From the NCBI RefSeq assembly GCF_900104455.1, contig NZ_FNHB01000009.1, forward strand, positions 62,001-126,000: DNA of 64,000 bases, in the 5' to 3' direction. A program made the position numbers and the translations under genes. Shown here in pieces: positions 17,151 to 26,380 of the stretch. Below the pieces are notes generated by a model, which was given only the letters and a program-made list of their open reading frames with translations, was not told where the DNA came from and did not search any database. The first letter of the stretch is position 1. Each line of letters opens with the position of its first letter. Source of the stretch: Dendrosporobacter quercicolus. GTDB taxonomy: Bacteria > Bacillota > Negativicutes > DSM-1736 > Dendrosporobacteraceae.

Positions 17151-19586
17151 ATGCGTGATGACTGGAGAGAAGAAACCCAACTAAGGATTCAAAACAGTAA
17201 AATTTATCAAAGTTTAAAACTGAAATGCAAAAGTGAAGCAGCTGGAGATCATGTCTTATCTTTAGTTGATGATGCGATTAATTATGCTTATCAAAGAACT
17301 AAATCAATTCTTCGCCACATGAATGAATTTACTCTTCACGACGGCGAGCATTTGTTTAGGGTCCTAAAGATAATGGAGGATATATTATCTGAAGCAAATA
17401 TTAATAAACTAACAACTCCAGAATTAATGCTTTTGATACTGTCGGCATTTTTTCACGATATAGGTATGGCGCCAAGTGAAAAAGAGGTATTGGCATGGAA
17501 AAAAGTCTGGGATATATCTCCCGAGTTTAAGTCTGACATTGAAAAGGATGCATACAATAAATTCAAACAATTCTGCTCTTCAAAACCAGAGCAGCTTAAT
17601 CAGATAGATATATTAATAGCGGAAGGGAATAGTACCTTAGCTGATTGTTTAAAGAGCTATTTGATATCTGACTTTATCAGAAATACGCATGCAATAAGAG
17701 CAAAGGAAATTATTCAACAAGATTGGAACGGCAAAATAAAATATAGGGATACTGATTTAACAGTTGAATTTGCTGAGATTTGCTTTAGTCATAACGAAGA
17801 TGCACTCTTGATTCTTAATTTAGATAAAAGTTATTTGTGTGGGCCAGAAACTTATGCTTGCTTACCATTGGTAGCAGTTGTTTTAAGATTAGCGGACGTC
17901 CTGGATTTTGATGCTAAGCGGACCCCCTCAATCTTGTTTTCACATTTAGCTGTAAAACATCCTATTTCAATTAAGGAATGGAATAAACATAGGGCAATTG
18001 AGGCATGGACTATAAAGGATACAAAAATATGTTTTCATGCTAAGTGTACTCATCCTGCGATAGAAGCCTCAATACACTCATTTTGTGATTTGATTGATAA
18101 CGAACTTAGTGTTTGTAATAATATTATTTCTTTAATTAATGAGCATTACAAATCAAGTCAGATAGGTATTTCTCTTAGACTTCCTTTTAAAGTTAATAGA
18201 GAAAAAATCGAGACCAAAAAAGACATATTTGGAAATCCACAATATATCTATAGAAAAACAGAATTTAATTTAAGTAAAAGACAGGTAATCGATTTGCTTA
18301 TGGGAACCAAGTTATATGGTGACCCAGAAGTCGCTATGCGAGAATTATTACAAAATTCGATAGATGCGTGTTTATTAAGGGGCGCGTTAGAAAAAAAGTG
18401 GGGTAATCATTATTCTCCTGAAATTCATGTTAATTATTATAAAGAAAACGACGACAGGATATTAGAGATTATTGATAACGGAATTGGAATGGATCAAGAA
18501 ATTATTGATAACTACTATTCTAAGGTAGGGTCTTCTTTTTATAATTCAGGTGAATTTTATGATCTACGTTCATACACTAATGCTGATTTTGTTCCGACAT
18601 CAAGATTTGGAATCGGAATTCTATCTTGCTTCATGGTTGCCGATACACTGATTGTTGATACCAGAAAGATATATGGACCTCATGAATCCAGTGCACCATT
18701 AAACATTGTAATAGAAGGGCAAGAAAGTATCTTTTGGATAAAGCAAGGCGAAAGAAAGATTCCTGGGACTTCAACAAAGCTTATATTACGAAAGAAAAAA
18801 AATCCATGGGAAAATATGACTGAAGATAAATTCGTTGAATCGGTGGAGGCGGTTATACCGAATCCTCCATTTAAAATATTCATTAAAACTAATTCGCAAG
18901 AAAAAATTCGCGATGAACATAGTTTTAGGGAGATTACAGCTTCTTCTTTAAGAGACTATTCTTGGAACAAAAATGAGAACGTTAAAGAAATAGAATTTAA
19001 TTTCAATCAAGAAGGATTAGTAGGAAGTGCGATTGTTGCAATACTAGAAAAGGGCAAAAAGCCAGTAATGAGTATCGATATGACATCCAAGGAAGTATAT
19101 GTTGAAGGTGAGGAATATAGGCTTAATAAAACTATAGGCTTGGGAGGAAAGTATGTAAAGCTAACCTCGAAATCATTGGAAGTAAATGAAAGTGGCAAGA
19201 TAAAAGAAAGTGAATCTTCTAGGCAGTTGTTTAATTCAAGATCTCGAATATCACTACATGGCATTGAAGTTCCATGTAACTTATTTCCCGATGATTGGAA
19301 TATGCAAAGAAACCAAGTGAAGTTGGACTGGCCTTTTCCCATTTTGCTTGTTGTTGATGTTAATGGGAAAAGAGATCTAGATTTAAACTCTTCTCGCACT
19401 CAGATTATTATTAGCGATAAATGGATTAAATTTGAAGAAGACCTATCTTTTGTAATCTGCTCTGGTATTTCAAAATTGATGAATAAATGTTATTGGGAAT
19501 CGTTTAAAACGTTATTATGCGACAATACAAAAAATGAAAATTTTCTGAACGGGTTAGCTAAATTAGCAGGTAAGAAAAGGGATTAA
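17151..19586 (+). CDS. HD-domain / GHKL (Hsp90-like) ATPase fusion protein, probable defence gene
   Basis: 811-residue cytoplasmic protein in two parts. N-terminal HD-type domain: LHDGEH at residues 62-67, FFHDIGM (His102-Asp103), NTH at 178-180, SHNED (His214) and LRLADVLDFD (Asp249), a full set of metal-site residues. C-terminal GHKL ATPase: N box MRELLQNSIDAC (Glu398, Asn402, Asp405), G1 IIDNGIGMD (442-448), G2 RFGIGIL (485-491), then PGTSTKLIL, as in Hsp90/MORC/MutL-type ATPases, followed by an S5-like middle domain. Such HD plus GHKL fusions have been listed as predicted prokaryotic conflict proteins; function here is inferred. RBS GGAGGG. Very AT-rich compared with chromosomal neighbours; the only gene between two tRNA-tail repeats. 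Confidence 0.85.
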   Translation: MRDDWREETQLRIQNSKIYQSLKLKCKSEAAGDHVLSLVDDAINYAYQRTKSILRHMNEFTLHDGEHLFRVLKIMEDILSEANINKLTTPELMLLILSAFFHDIGMAPSEKEVLAWKKVWDISPEFKSDIEKDAYNKFKQFCSSKPEQLNQIDILIAEGNSTLADCLKSYLISDFIRNTHAIRAKEIIQQDWNGKIKYRDTDLTVEFAEICFSHNEDALLILNLDKSYLCGPETYACLPLVAVVLRLADVLDFDAKRTPSILFSHLAVKHPISIKEWNKHRAIEAWTIKDTKICFHAKCTHPAIEASIHSFCDLIDNELSVCNNIISLINEHYKSSQIGISLRLPFKVNREKIETKKDIFGNPQYIYRKTEFNLSKRQVIDLLMGTKLYGDPEVAMRELLQNSIDACLLRGALEKKWGNHYSPEIHVNYYKENDDRILEIIDNGIGMDQEIIDNYYSKVGSSFYNSGEFYDLRSYTNADFVPTSRFGIGILSCFMVADTLIVDTRKIYGPHESSAPLNIVIEGQESIFWIKQGERKIPGTSTKLILRKKKNPWENMTEDKFVESVEAVIPNPPFKIFIKTNSQEKIRDEHSFREITASSLRDYSWNKNENVKEIEFNFNQEGLVGSAIVAILEKGKKPVMSIDMTSKEVYVEGEEYRLNKTIGLGGKYVKLTSKSLEVNESGKIKESESSRQLFNSRSRISLHGIEVPCNLFPDDWNMQRNQVKLDWPFPILLVVDVNGKRDLDLNSSRTQIIISDKWIKFEEDLSFVICSGISKLMNKCYWESFKTLLCDNTKNENFLNGLAKLAGKKRD

Positions 19587-19681
19587 GAATCGGGACGTCA
19601 GGCTGTGCGAAACAGTCATATTCACAAGTAATGCCAACGGGGATGGTTCTTTTTGACAGTAAATACTGCTCTTACATGATC

Positions 19682-19815
19682 GTTCGAGTCCTCCCAGGCG
19701 CACATGATGGATAGTTTAACGGCAAGGCTTCAGAAATTCTGAGCCTTGCCGTTTTTGTGCTTTTTGGGCTGTTTAGGTAGGGTTAGTATGCTATGTGTAT
19801 GTTGCGGGGAGTTGC
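19682..19815. repeat. Second tRNA-Arg tail plus left-end module (internal att site)
   Basis: GTTCGAGTCCTCCCAGGCGC, the T arm and acceptor 3' strand of the tRNA, is followed by a near copy of the module at 16536-16650 including terminator (19720-19757) and arm-type repeat (19785-19805). One base of CCA is missing. It marks the junction of two adjacent integrated elements. Confidence 0.85.
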
Positions 19816-19842
19816 TGAAAAGGAACATAGATAAAAAGATAA

Positions 19843-21185
19843 GGTACAATAAGTTGCGCAAAAAGAAAAAGGACACATTGAGGCCGGAATGGTAAAATGG
19901 GTTTGCTGAGAACTCATTCACCGAAGGAGGCCACAATATGTCCAAGAAAATCATACAGCTAAATGAAGGCGCAATCAAGGATGAATTGAAAGAATGGGTG
20001 CGCGGCAGCGTAGAAGAGACGTTAAATGACCTTTTGGAAAAAGAAGCACAGGAATTAACCCAGGCAGCCAAATATGAGCGCACTGAGGCTCGCCAGGGTT
20101 ACCGCAGCGGACACTACACCCGGAACCTGACCATCACCAGCGGCGATGTAACGCTAAAGATGCCGCGATTAAAAGGCATCCCGTTCGAAACAGCTATTAT
20201 TGAACGGTATCATAGGCGGGAAAGCAGCGTTGAAGAAGCACTGATCGAGATGTATCTGGCGGGAGTGTCGGTGCGTCGGGTGGAGGACATCACCGAGGCA
20301 CTTTGGGGAACTAAAGTGTCTCCGTCTACTGTCAGCGAACTGAACAAAAAAGCCTATGTGCACATTGAAGAATGGCGCAATCGTCCTTTACAGGGCGGCA
20401 AGTACTCCTATGTCTATGTTGAGACGGCATCTATCTTCGCCGCAACTGGGGCGGTGAGTTTGAAAACGTGAGTATTCTGGTGGCGCTGGGCGTCAATGAG
20501 GACGGCTATCGTGAAGTCATCGGAGCCGCCGAAGGCATGAAGGAGGATAAAGCCAGTTGGCTGACTTTCTTCCAGTGGCTCAAGAGCCGTGGTTTGGATG
20601 GCGTCAAGCTCATTGTGGGAGACAAGTGCCTTGGTATGCTGGACGCGGCCGCTGAAGTATTTCCAGAAGCCAAGTACCAGCGTTGTACAGTTCACTTTTA
20701 CCGCAATGTGTTCTCTGCCACACCCCGAAGCAAACTGAAGCTGGTTGCCAAGATGCTCAAGGCTATCCACGCCCAGGAAAGCAAGGCTGCTGCCCGGGAA
20801 AAGGCCAAGCAGGTCGCCCAAGACCTGCGGGAGATGAAGCTGAAAGAGGCTGCCAAAAAGGTGGAAGACAGTATCGAGGAAACTCTGGCTTACATGGATT
20901 TTCCCTACGAGCACTGGCTGCGTATCCGTACCAACAACGTCATCGAACGACTCAACCGAGAGATCCGTCGCAGAACGCGGGTGGTCGGCACATTTCCCGA
21001 TGGCAATTCAGCTTTGATGCTTGTCTGTGCCCGGCTTCGCCATGTAGCCGGCACCCAGTGGGGCAGCAAGAAATATATGAACATGAAGCATCTGGAATAT
21101 TCACCGGCAGACATCGCTTCTGCCGTCAGCTGACCGTCAACCACCGGCCTCATTTCCTAATTTGCGCATAATTCTTGACAGTACC
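19843..21185. mobile_element. IS256-family insertion sequence, about 1.34 kb
   Basis: Imperfect terminal inverted repeats: the left end reads GGTACA with TTGCGCAAAAAG further in, the right end read inward GGTACTGTCAAG then ATGCGCAAATT, and both continue to a shared TGAGGCCGG. Size and content fit IS256. The right end lies 24 bases before the integrase start codon, so it may have displaced that gene's promoter. Ends are set by eye; no target duplication was resolved. Confidence 0.8.
19938..21133 (+). pseudogene. IS256-family (mutator-type) transposase, frameshifted
   Basis: DDE transposase in two frames: residues 1-177 (19938-20471) and the rest (to 21133). At 20421-20424 two extra bases (GA) turn the expected VDGIYLRRNWGGEFENVSIL into a wrong frame. 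Removing them restores one 396-residue protein, including the first catalytic Asp, so the lesion falls at the active site. The second part keeps VGDKCLG, CTVHFYRN and the C-terminal RTNNVIERLNREIRRRTRVVG motif. Inactive unless frameshifting occurs, which is not typical of IS256. Confidence 0.88.
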
Positions 21186-21208
21186 CATTGTATTGGAGGT
21201 TATCTAAA

Positions 21209-21763
21209 ATGGAATTAGTGGAGCCTATTAGAGATAAAAAGCAGATCCAAGGTATGAAAAAATATTTAAAAGGCCAAAACTGCCGGGATTGGTTGTTATT
21301 TACTTTGGGTATCAATTCAGGTTTGCGAGTTTCAGACTTACTAAAACTGATTGTAACTGATGTAAAAGGCAAAGAACGCATTATTATTAGAGAACAAAAA
21401 ACTGGATAAATAAAGGATTTTCCTCTTTCAGATACTTGTAAAAAGGCTATTAATGATTACTTGAAAGAAACGCAGCTTGTATATGGAACTTTATTTCCAA
21501 GCCGTAAAGGAGGTAAGGCTATTTCCAGAGTACAGGCGTATAGAATTTTAAATGATGCTGCCAGGCACATTGGTATAACAGATGCAATTGGCACTCATAC
21601 TTTAAGAAAAACTTTTGGCTATCATGCATACCAAAGCGGCTGTGACATTACTCGAATTCAGAGATTGCTCAATCATTCAGCTCCAAGTATAACATTGTCC
21701 TACATTGGTATAACGAAAGATGAGTTGGACGCGGTCTATATCGCTAAATCTTTAAAATTTTGA
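21209..21763 (+). pseudogene. Tyrosine recombinase (integrase), interrupted by an in-frame TAA
   Basis: Short site-specific recombinase consisting of only the catalytic domain (about 184 residues). The active-site residues are all present: Arg in SGLRVSDLL, HTLRKTFGYH (His-x-x-Arg), LLNHSAPSITLSYIGI (His and nucleophile Tyr). Codon 67 is TAA at 21407-21409 in the stretch EQKTG-stop-IKDFPLSD where Lys (AAA) is expected, and the frame continues unchanged afterwards. RBS GGAGGT. Probably the integrase of this island, now inactive unless the stop is suppressed. Confidence 0.88.
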
Positions 21764-21903
21764 GAACCTTAATCACTGTCTGTAAGTGTAAAAAGCGGCG
21801 CCTTTTAAATAACTTTGACACTTCTTACACTAGTTTTACCTATACTATGGGGTAGCTAATTTTTTTCATAGGGTTTATGTTCAAATGTAAAGCCTAATAT
21901 AAA

Positions 21904-21954
21904 ACCATCACGTTTCTATTGTATCTTTAGATAGATCAATAGGAGAGTGATGGT
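21904..21954 (+). promoter_or_regulatory. Inverted repeat enclosing the ribosome site of the next gene
   Basis: ACCATCAC (21904-21911) pairs with GTGATGGT (21947-21954), and CTATTG (21916-21921) with CAATAG (21937-21942). The GGAGAG ribosome site lies in the 3' arm, and the ATG follows directly at 21955. In RNA this would sequester the ribosome site; in DNA it could be an operator. Confidence 0.6.
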
Positions 21955-22281
21955 ATGGTTATGAAAAAATTAATTTTTAGCTTTGTGGAAACTATTAAGC
22001 AAAAGCAACTTATCATGGTAACATTTCAAATGAAAGCTAACAATCAAATTGTACAACGTAAATGCGCCCCTTTGGACTTAGCGCCAAGTAAACGAACCAA
22101 AAGCATTCGGTTTAAATTTCATTTATGGGATATGACTAACAGTCATGTTCTAAGTCTAGAGCCTAACCAGATAATGGAGTTTGAAGTGTCGGGCGAAACC
22201 TTTGAACCGGAATCCATTATTAATTGGAATACATCTGTGACGTCTTGGTGCGTTCAGCGCGACTGGGGAAAACTTTCATAA
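21955..22281 (+). CDS. Hypothetical protein, 108 residues
   Basis: Not recognised. Soluble, no signal peptide; predicted mostly beta (LIMVTFQMKANNQIVQR, RFKFHLWDM, IMEFEVSG) with a basic middle part (APSKRTKSIRFKF). GGAGAG precedes the ATG at 21955; a second ATG two codons later is possible. It is flanked by the integrase remnant and a convergent repressor, with a shared terminator, so it is element cargo or regulation. Confidence 0.65.
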   Translation: MVMKKLIFSFVETIKQKQLIMVTFQMKANNQIVQRKCAPLDLAPSKRTKSIRFKFHLWDMTNSHVLSLEPNQIMEFEVSGETFEPESIINWNTSVTSWCVQRDWGKLS

Positions 22282-22287
22282 ATAATA

Positions 22288-22332
22288 AAACAGACACCTG
22301 ATTGTATTCGTACAGAAGGTGTCTGTTTTTTT
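22288..22332. terminator. Terminator between convergent genes
   Basis: ACAGACACCT (22290-22299) pairs with AGGTGTCTGT (22317-22326), followed by a T-run for the plus-strand gene. Confidence 0.8.
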
Positions 22333-22349
22333 GAGAGATATAACTGCTT

Positions 22350-22697
22350 TTATCGTTTCTGGCGATATTTAAGCCGCATTAATTCGATGTATTCTTTAAT
22401 ATTTTGTATAGCCTCGGGCGGGAGGTGATCGATTTTAAGATCAATCGGGTTAGCGGACGGATCATTAGTAAAATTTCGTATATTAGTTTCGCCTACAAGC
22501 CAGGAAACGCTAACCCCCTGCATTTTGGCTATTAGCTTCATCATTTCGCTGCTAGGTTCACCGCGTCCATCAAGCCAACCTTTTAACTGATTGCGGGTAG
22601 CGCCGAATTTTGCGGCATATTCAGTCTGTGTGAGCCGGTAATCGGTGTCTTTTGCTTCTTCATATAGTTGATTTATTCTCTCTTGAAAAGTTGCCAA
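22350..22697 (-). CDS. XRE-family repressor (CI-like)
   Basis: DNA-binding protein of 115 residues: helix-turn-helix at about residues 20-65 (LTQTEYAAKFGATRNQLKGWLDGRGEPS) with the XRE motif ending VSVSWLVGE, then a C-terminal helical tail (LPPEAIQNIKEYIELMRLKY) that may dimerise. TTG at 22697 is preferred because AGGTGA sits six bases upstream; GTG at 22706 would use no visible site. Divergent from a Cro-like gene across an operator region, so it is probably the master repressor of the element. Confidence 0.85.
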   Translation of the reverse strand: MATFQERINQLYEEAKDTDYRLTQTEYAAKFGATRNQLKGWLDGRGEPSSEMMKLIAKMQGVSVSWLVGETNIRNFTNDPSANPIDLKIDHLPPEAIQNIKEYIELMRLKYRQKR

Positions 22698-22710
22698 CTC
22701 AATCACCTCT

Positions 22711-22808
22711 GTTTATATTCTAAACGAGGTGATGATCAAATGATCAAATGATTAAAAAATCATTGACAGTTTAAAAATTAAACAATATAATATGTTTAAA
22801 AAATAAAC
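22711..22808. promoter_or_regulatory. Divergent repressor switch: three 15-bp operators and a consensus promoter
   Basis: Operators of the form GTTTA-N5-TAAAC are at 22711-22725, 22769-22783 and 22794-22808. The rightward promoter is a perfect consensus, TTGACA (22763-22768) and TATAAT (22786-22791) with a 17-base spacer, and the second operator fills that spacer. The first operator covers the region just upstream of the repressor start. A further direct repeat (GATCAAAT, twice) lies at about 22734-22749. Confidence 0.85.
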
Positions 22809-22826
22809 GATTATCTGGGGGTTGGT

Positions 22827-23039
22827 ATGGCAATTAAGCGATTAGCGTTCATATTGGCGCGGGAAAAACTAGGATTATCTAAAAGTGCAGTAGCTGCTGC
22901 CACTGGAATCAGTGCGCAACGGTATCGTAGAATAGAAGGCAACATTGAGGTAAGAGTTGACATTGAGGAAGCTTATAAAATTGCGAACTTTTTAGGATAT
23001 GAACACCCTAAATCTATTTTTTTGTCTATAAATGTTTAA
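22827..23039 (+). CDS. Small XRE-family (Cro-like) regulator
   Basis: 70 residues, entirely a helix-turn-helix: KRLAFILAREKLGLSKSAVAAATGISAQRYRRIEGN, with the XRE signature ending in AYKIANFLGYEHPKSIF. Start ATG at 22827 after GGGGG. Driven by the consensus promoter between it and the divergent repressor. A fourth operator (23034-23048) overlaps its last codons. Together with 22350-22697 it forms a phage-like CI/Cro switch. Confidence 0.85.
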   Translation: MAIKRLAFILAREKLGLSKSAVAAATGISAQRYRRIEGNIEVRVDIEEAYKIANFLGYEHPKSIFLSINV

Positions 23040-23048
23040 AAAATAAAC
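23034..23048. promoter_or_regulatory. Fourth GTTTA-N5-TAAAC operator
   Basis: Same 15-mer as the operator at 22794-22808, overlapping the stop codon of the Cro-like gene and upstream of the autotransporter pseudogene. The rest of the gap to 23232 holds no recognisable gene. Confidence 0.7.
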
Positions 23049-23232
23049 AGGACAGTATGCCTTGAAATGTGTGCATCTGTAGACCAGTTACGATAGAAGC
23101 AAGAAAGATGTACAAACCCAGCTGCCTTTATTGTGGCTGACATTATAATGCTAAGGAGGGCGGGTAGGAAAATATTTAGATAGGCTAGATGGTTCGTTAG
23201 TACTGAAAGATGAATTTGGAAGGGGAAGCATA

Positions 23233-24281
23233 ATGAAAAAAACATTACTTGCTTTAGTTGTATGCCAAGTGTTTGCGGCATCTGCATTTGCTGCTGAAAC
23301 TAGTTCAGTTCCCAATGATAACGTTGTTGTTATTGGGAATATTAATGCGGTGGAAAATCCATCCCCGGTAGAAACAAGATCAACAACTGTTAACGGACAG
23401 TTCCTTGAAAGTCAAGCTATAGGCTATGGCAATGACCTAGTTAATCGGAAAATTCAGCATATGACCAGAGGGAAAGATCGCCAGGCTGGTTGAAACGGAC
23501 GGATATTAGCATTCAGTTTCAAACGGACTTTAAACCAATTTATTCACTCGAAACCATTAATCCATTAGGTAAGATGACGGATAAAGTTACAAACTTTTAT
23601 CAATTCCAATTTGGTAATGATTTAACGGCTGGAACAGTAGCTAATTTTGGTCTTGGTAATCGTGTGCTATCTGACGACAAAGCCAGCATGATTGGAGCTA
23701 ATATTTTCTTTGACCACGCTTTCCGCCATGGGCATGAGCGCATTGGCGGTGGCTTGGAATACTTCCAAGGTCGTAACGAATATCGATCTAATATTTATCA
23801 TGCAGTTTCCGGTGAAAAAGAGATTGATTCTGTAAATCACATTTTTGAAAAAGCCTTGAGCGGTTATGATTACGAAATTGGTACTTCTTTTGCGAAAGCG
23901 CCTTGGGCTAAACTTTATTTAAAAGGCTATCATTGGGATTACACCTATGCCAATAATGTTGATGGTTACAAAGTACGTACCGTACTGCAGGTAACTAGTC
24001 AGTTCAATACTGAGCTTGGCTATTATAAAGATAATAATGCTACTGGTCAAAAATACATAAAAGTTATGTACAATCTTGCAGAAAAATCGAATGCTCCGGC
24101 CATGTTTGAAGCCAATAAACCAATCTTCCGGGCAGGAGAAGATATAAAAGTAGAAAACAAACGCTTGGATAAAGTGCAACGGGAAAATGATATTCGCGTT
24201 GAAACTTATCAAAAAGTAACTAGCGGTGGTGGAACCACTATAATACCGCTTGCTATATCATTTGCTCATATCGGATCATAA
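23233..24281 (+). pseudogene. Inverse autotransporter beta-barrel (intimin/invasin-like), frameshifted
   Basis: N-terminal signal peptide (KKTLLALVVCQVFAASAFAA) after GGAAGGGG, then a linker, then the intimin-type beta-domain: LKRTDISIQFQTDF, FYQFQFGNDLTAG, ANIFFDHAFRHGHERIGGG and LEYFQGRNEYRSN. The first frame stops at 23493 while the barrel continues from about 23490 in another frame, so a one-base indel near 23480 breaks it. The barrel is short (about 250 residues) and no Ig-like passenger follows in frame. It implies an outer membrane. Next gene downstream encodes a secreted protein, also broken. Confidence 0.82.
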
Positions 24282-24406
24282 ACAGTAAATAACTGAGGGG
24301 GAGAATATGAACAAAAAGTTTATTACATGTGTAGTTACATTGTTTGTTGTCGTTATGCTCTTTACCGTTCCGGTACTGGCAGCCGATGCCGCTATTGAAC
24401 CATATT

Positions 24407-25629
24407 GGCCTACGCGGACAGATTAAATGGCGAGTTTCTTCTGATCTCGTAGCATAGCGGCGAAATGCCACCCAAGGCACTATGCCTTCTGCGGGTATTG
24501 TAGTAACTGATCCAGGCCTCGATACTGGCCGTAGCCTGTCCTAGTGTAGCAAAAGACCGCTTTTTAACATGCTCCACTTTTAAAAGCCGGAAGAAGGATT
24601 CCATCGGGGCGTTATCATAGGGATTGCCTTTCCGGCTCATGCTGCCAAGGATGTTATGTTCTTTCAGCAAGTCTTTATGCTTGTTTGATGTATATTGACT
24701 GCCTCGGTCGGAGTGATGGATGAGACCTTCAGCAGGTTTTTCTGTTACAATGGCCATCCTAAGCGCTTTACAAGCAAGCTCTGCTGTAGGGCGATTGTCC
24801 AGAGTCCAGCCAACTATTTTGCGTCTGGCTAAATCTAAGACACAAGCTAAATAACACCACTGGCCGCCCACACGGATATAGGTGATGTCAGCCAGCCACA
24901 CCCTGTTTATTTCTTGCACCTCAAAGTTTTGATTTAACAGGTTGTCAAAGGCTTGTTCATTCGGGTCAGCTTTGGTGGTTTGCGGTTTGTATTTGCTTTT
25001 GATCTGGGCTTTGATGCTGTGAGCATGCATAATCCGCTGTACTTTGCTGCGCCCGATGATCATCCCTTTGTCGTTTAATTCTTCATAAACCTTTTGAACG
25101 CCGTAATTGTGATCATGCTCTCGTTCAATCTGACGAATATGAGCCACTACTACAGCATCCCGGTCACAGACTTTCGGGCAACCGGCTTTCACCCGGGCGT
25201 AATATCCGCTTCTGGCTACCTTTAAAATGCGGCATAAATCGCTAACAGCATATTGGGAGCGGTAATCGTAGATAAACGGATATCTTATTTGCTGTTTTTG
25301 GCGAAGTATACCGCTGCTTGCTTTAAAATTGCGACTTCATTTTCTAGTTCCTTAATGCGTCGTTGCGCTTTACGGAGTTCATCCTCATCAGGCTTGAGAT
25401 TCCCTGATCCGGGAAAAGCATGTTCTGGATCACTTTTATATTGTTGAATCCATTTATAGACCGTATTTTCGTGAATTCCTAGCTCTGCTGCCAAACTGGG
25501 GCAGGTTCGAGCTCCACTTAGATAGAGTTTCACGATATCTTTTTTAAACTCTGCATCGAATCGCTGACCTTTCATCTCGGACACCTCCTGGTTTTATTGT
25601 ACCAGCCATTCTTGGTGTCCGCAAAAGCC
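24407..25629. mobile_element. IS3-family (IS150-like) insertion sequence, 1.22 kb
   Basis: Imperfect inverted repeats at the ends (GGCCTACGCGGACA left; GGCTTTTGCGGACA right, read inward) and a 3-bp target duplication ATT on both sides (24404-24406 and 25630-25632). Carries orfA and orfB on the minus strand. Inserted in the secreted-protein gene. Confidence 0.9.
24410..25584 (-). CDS. IS3-family transposase OrfAB (programmed -1 frameshift)
   Basis: OrfA (25285-25584, 99 residues) has a helix-turn-helix (SLAAELGIHENTVYKWIQQY) and leucine zipper-like tail (RIKELENEVAILKQ). OrfB begins in the -1 frame near 25297 at an A-rich stretch (CCAAAAAC) and runs to 24410; it has the DDE core: VWLADITYIRV (Asp), IHHSDRGSQYTS (Asp) and NPYDNAPMESFF (Glu). 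The join by -1 frameshifting is normal for this family, so the transposase looks intact, unlike the host genes around it. Confidence 0.92.
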
Positions 25630-26304
25630 ATTACGGTTCACTATTGACAATTATCAAATCTCTATTTATGCATTGGCCATTCATAATTCTACAGATGGAA
25701 AATGGTATCTATTAAATAATAATAAAAGTGTCGTTGGTGAAAAGCAGACCATTGACTTTACTCTTACAACTGCTGGCTGGTTAGGTTCCCATCGTCTAAA
25801 TGTCGGACATTATGACAAAGTTGCTATGGTAGTTGGCGAAGATGTGAAGTATAAAGCACATTATGATGATGGAGTAGGCAATATCTATGTTACTGATGGT
25901 ACGTAGACCAGCAGTGTCAATCCTTATATGTTTGTGACCATAGGAGACCCAAGCAGCAATATCAATGATCTGTTTAATGCGCCTAACCCAAGCTGGGACT
26001 CAAGCGTGAGTATAAAACAGTCTATGACAGTAGCAGATGGTGCTAAATATGTTAACGCTGTGCCCACGGTTGCCAAAGCGGACTATATGTGGAACCCCAG
26101 TGCAGCCAATATGGTTGGTGCATCTGAAGTACAACAGGATATTAGTCTTGACCTATCTGAGACGAATACAGGAGCTGCCATTCAAGTAAATTGGGATACA
26201 ACAGGCTGCAGTCAAGTAGGAATAGGTGATGGGTCTAAAATACAGATTACAGAATTGCGTCCACCTAAAATCGTTTTTAACTTTCATAATTAATAAGTAA
26301 AGAT

Positions 26305-26373
26305 AACCCTGGCTACGGCCAGGGTTAGTATGATAGAAGGGCTCCGTAAATTATGGAGCCCTTCTATCATACT
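26305..26373. terminator. Two consecutive hairpins between convergent genes
   Basis: First stem 9 bp (26305-26313 with 26318-26326). Second stem is a perfect 19 bp (26327-26345 with 26355-26373). They separate the plus-strand pseudogene from the minus-strand zinc ribbon gene and probably terminate both. Confidence 0.75.
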
Positions 26374-26380
26374 AAAGTGA

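Larger units (their letters stand above)
24307..26293 (+). pseudogene. Secreted protein gene broken by an IS3-family insertion and a TAG stop
   Basis: Starts at 24307 after GAGGGGG with a signal peptide (FITCVVTLFVVVMLFTVPVLAA). After about 33 residues it is cut by the IS at 24407. It resumes after 25632 in a frame one base off (IDNYQISIYALAIHNSTDGK), is stopped by TAG at 25904-25906, and continues in the same frame to 26293 (MFVTIGDPSSNINDLF onward). Without lesions it would be a roughly 250-residue extracytoplasmic beta-rich protein. I do not recognise the family. Position after the inverse autotransporter suggests a surface partner. Confidence 0.75.

Noticed and set aside
20683-21171. Second open frame across the IS256 transposase
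   Set aside because: Out of frame with the transposase motifs; a shadow of the pseudogene.
23470-23495. Programmed frameshift in the inverse autotransporter
   Set aside because: No slippery heptamer or stimulatory structure is visible at the junction, and neighbouring genes are also broken, so decay is simpler.
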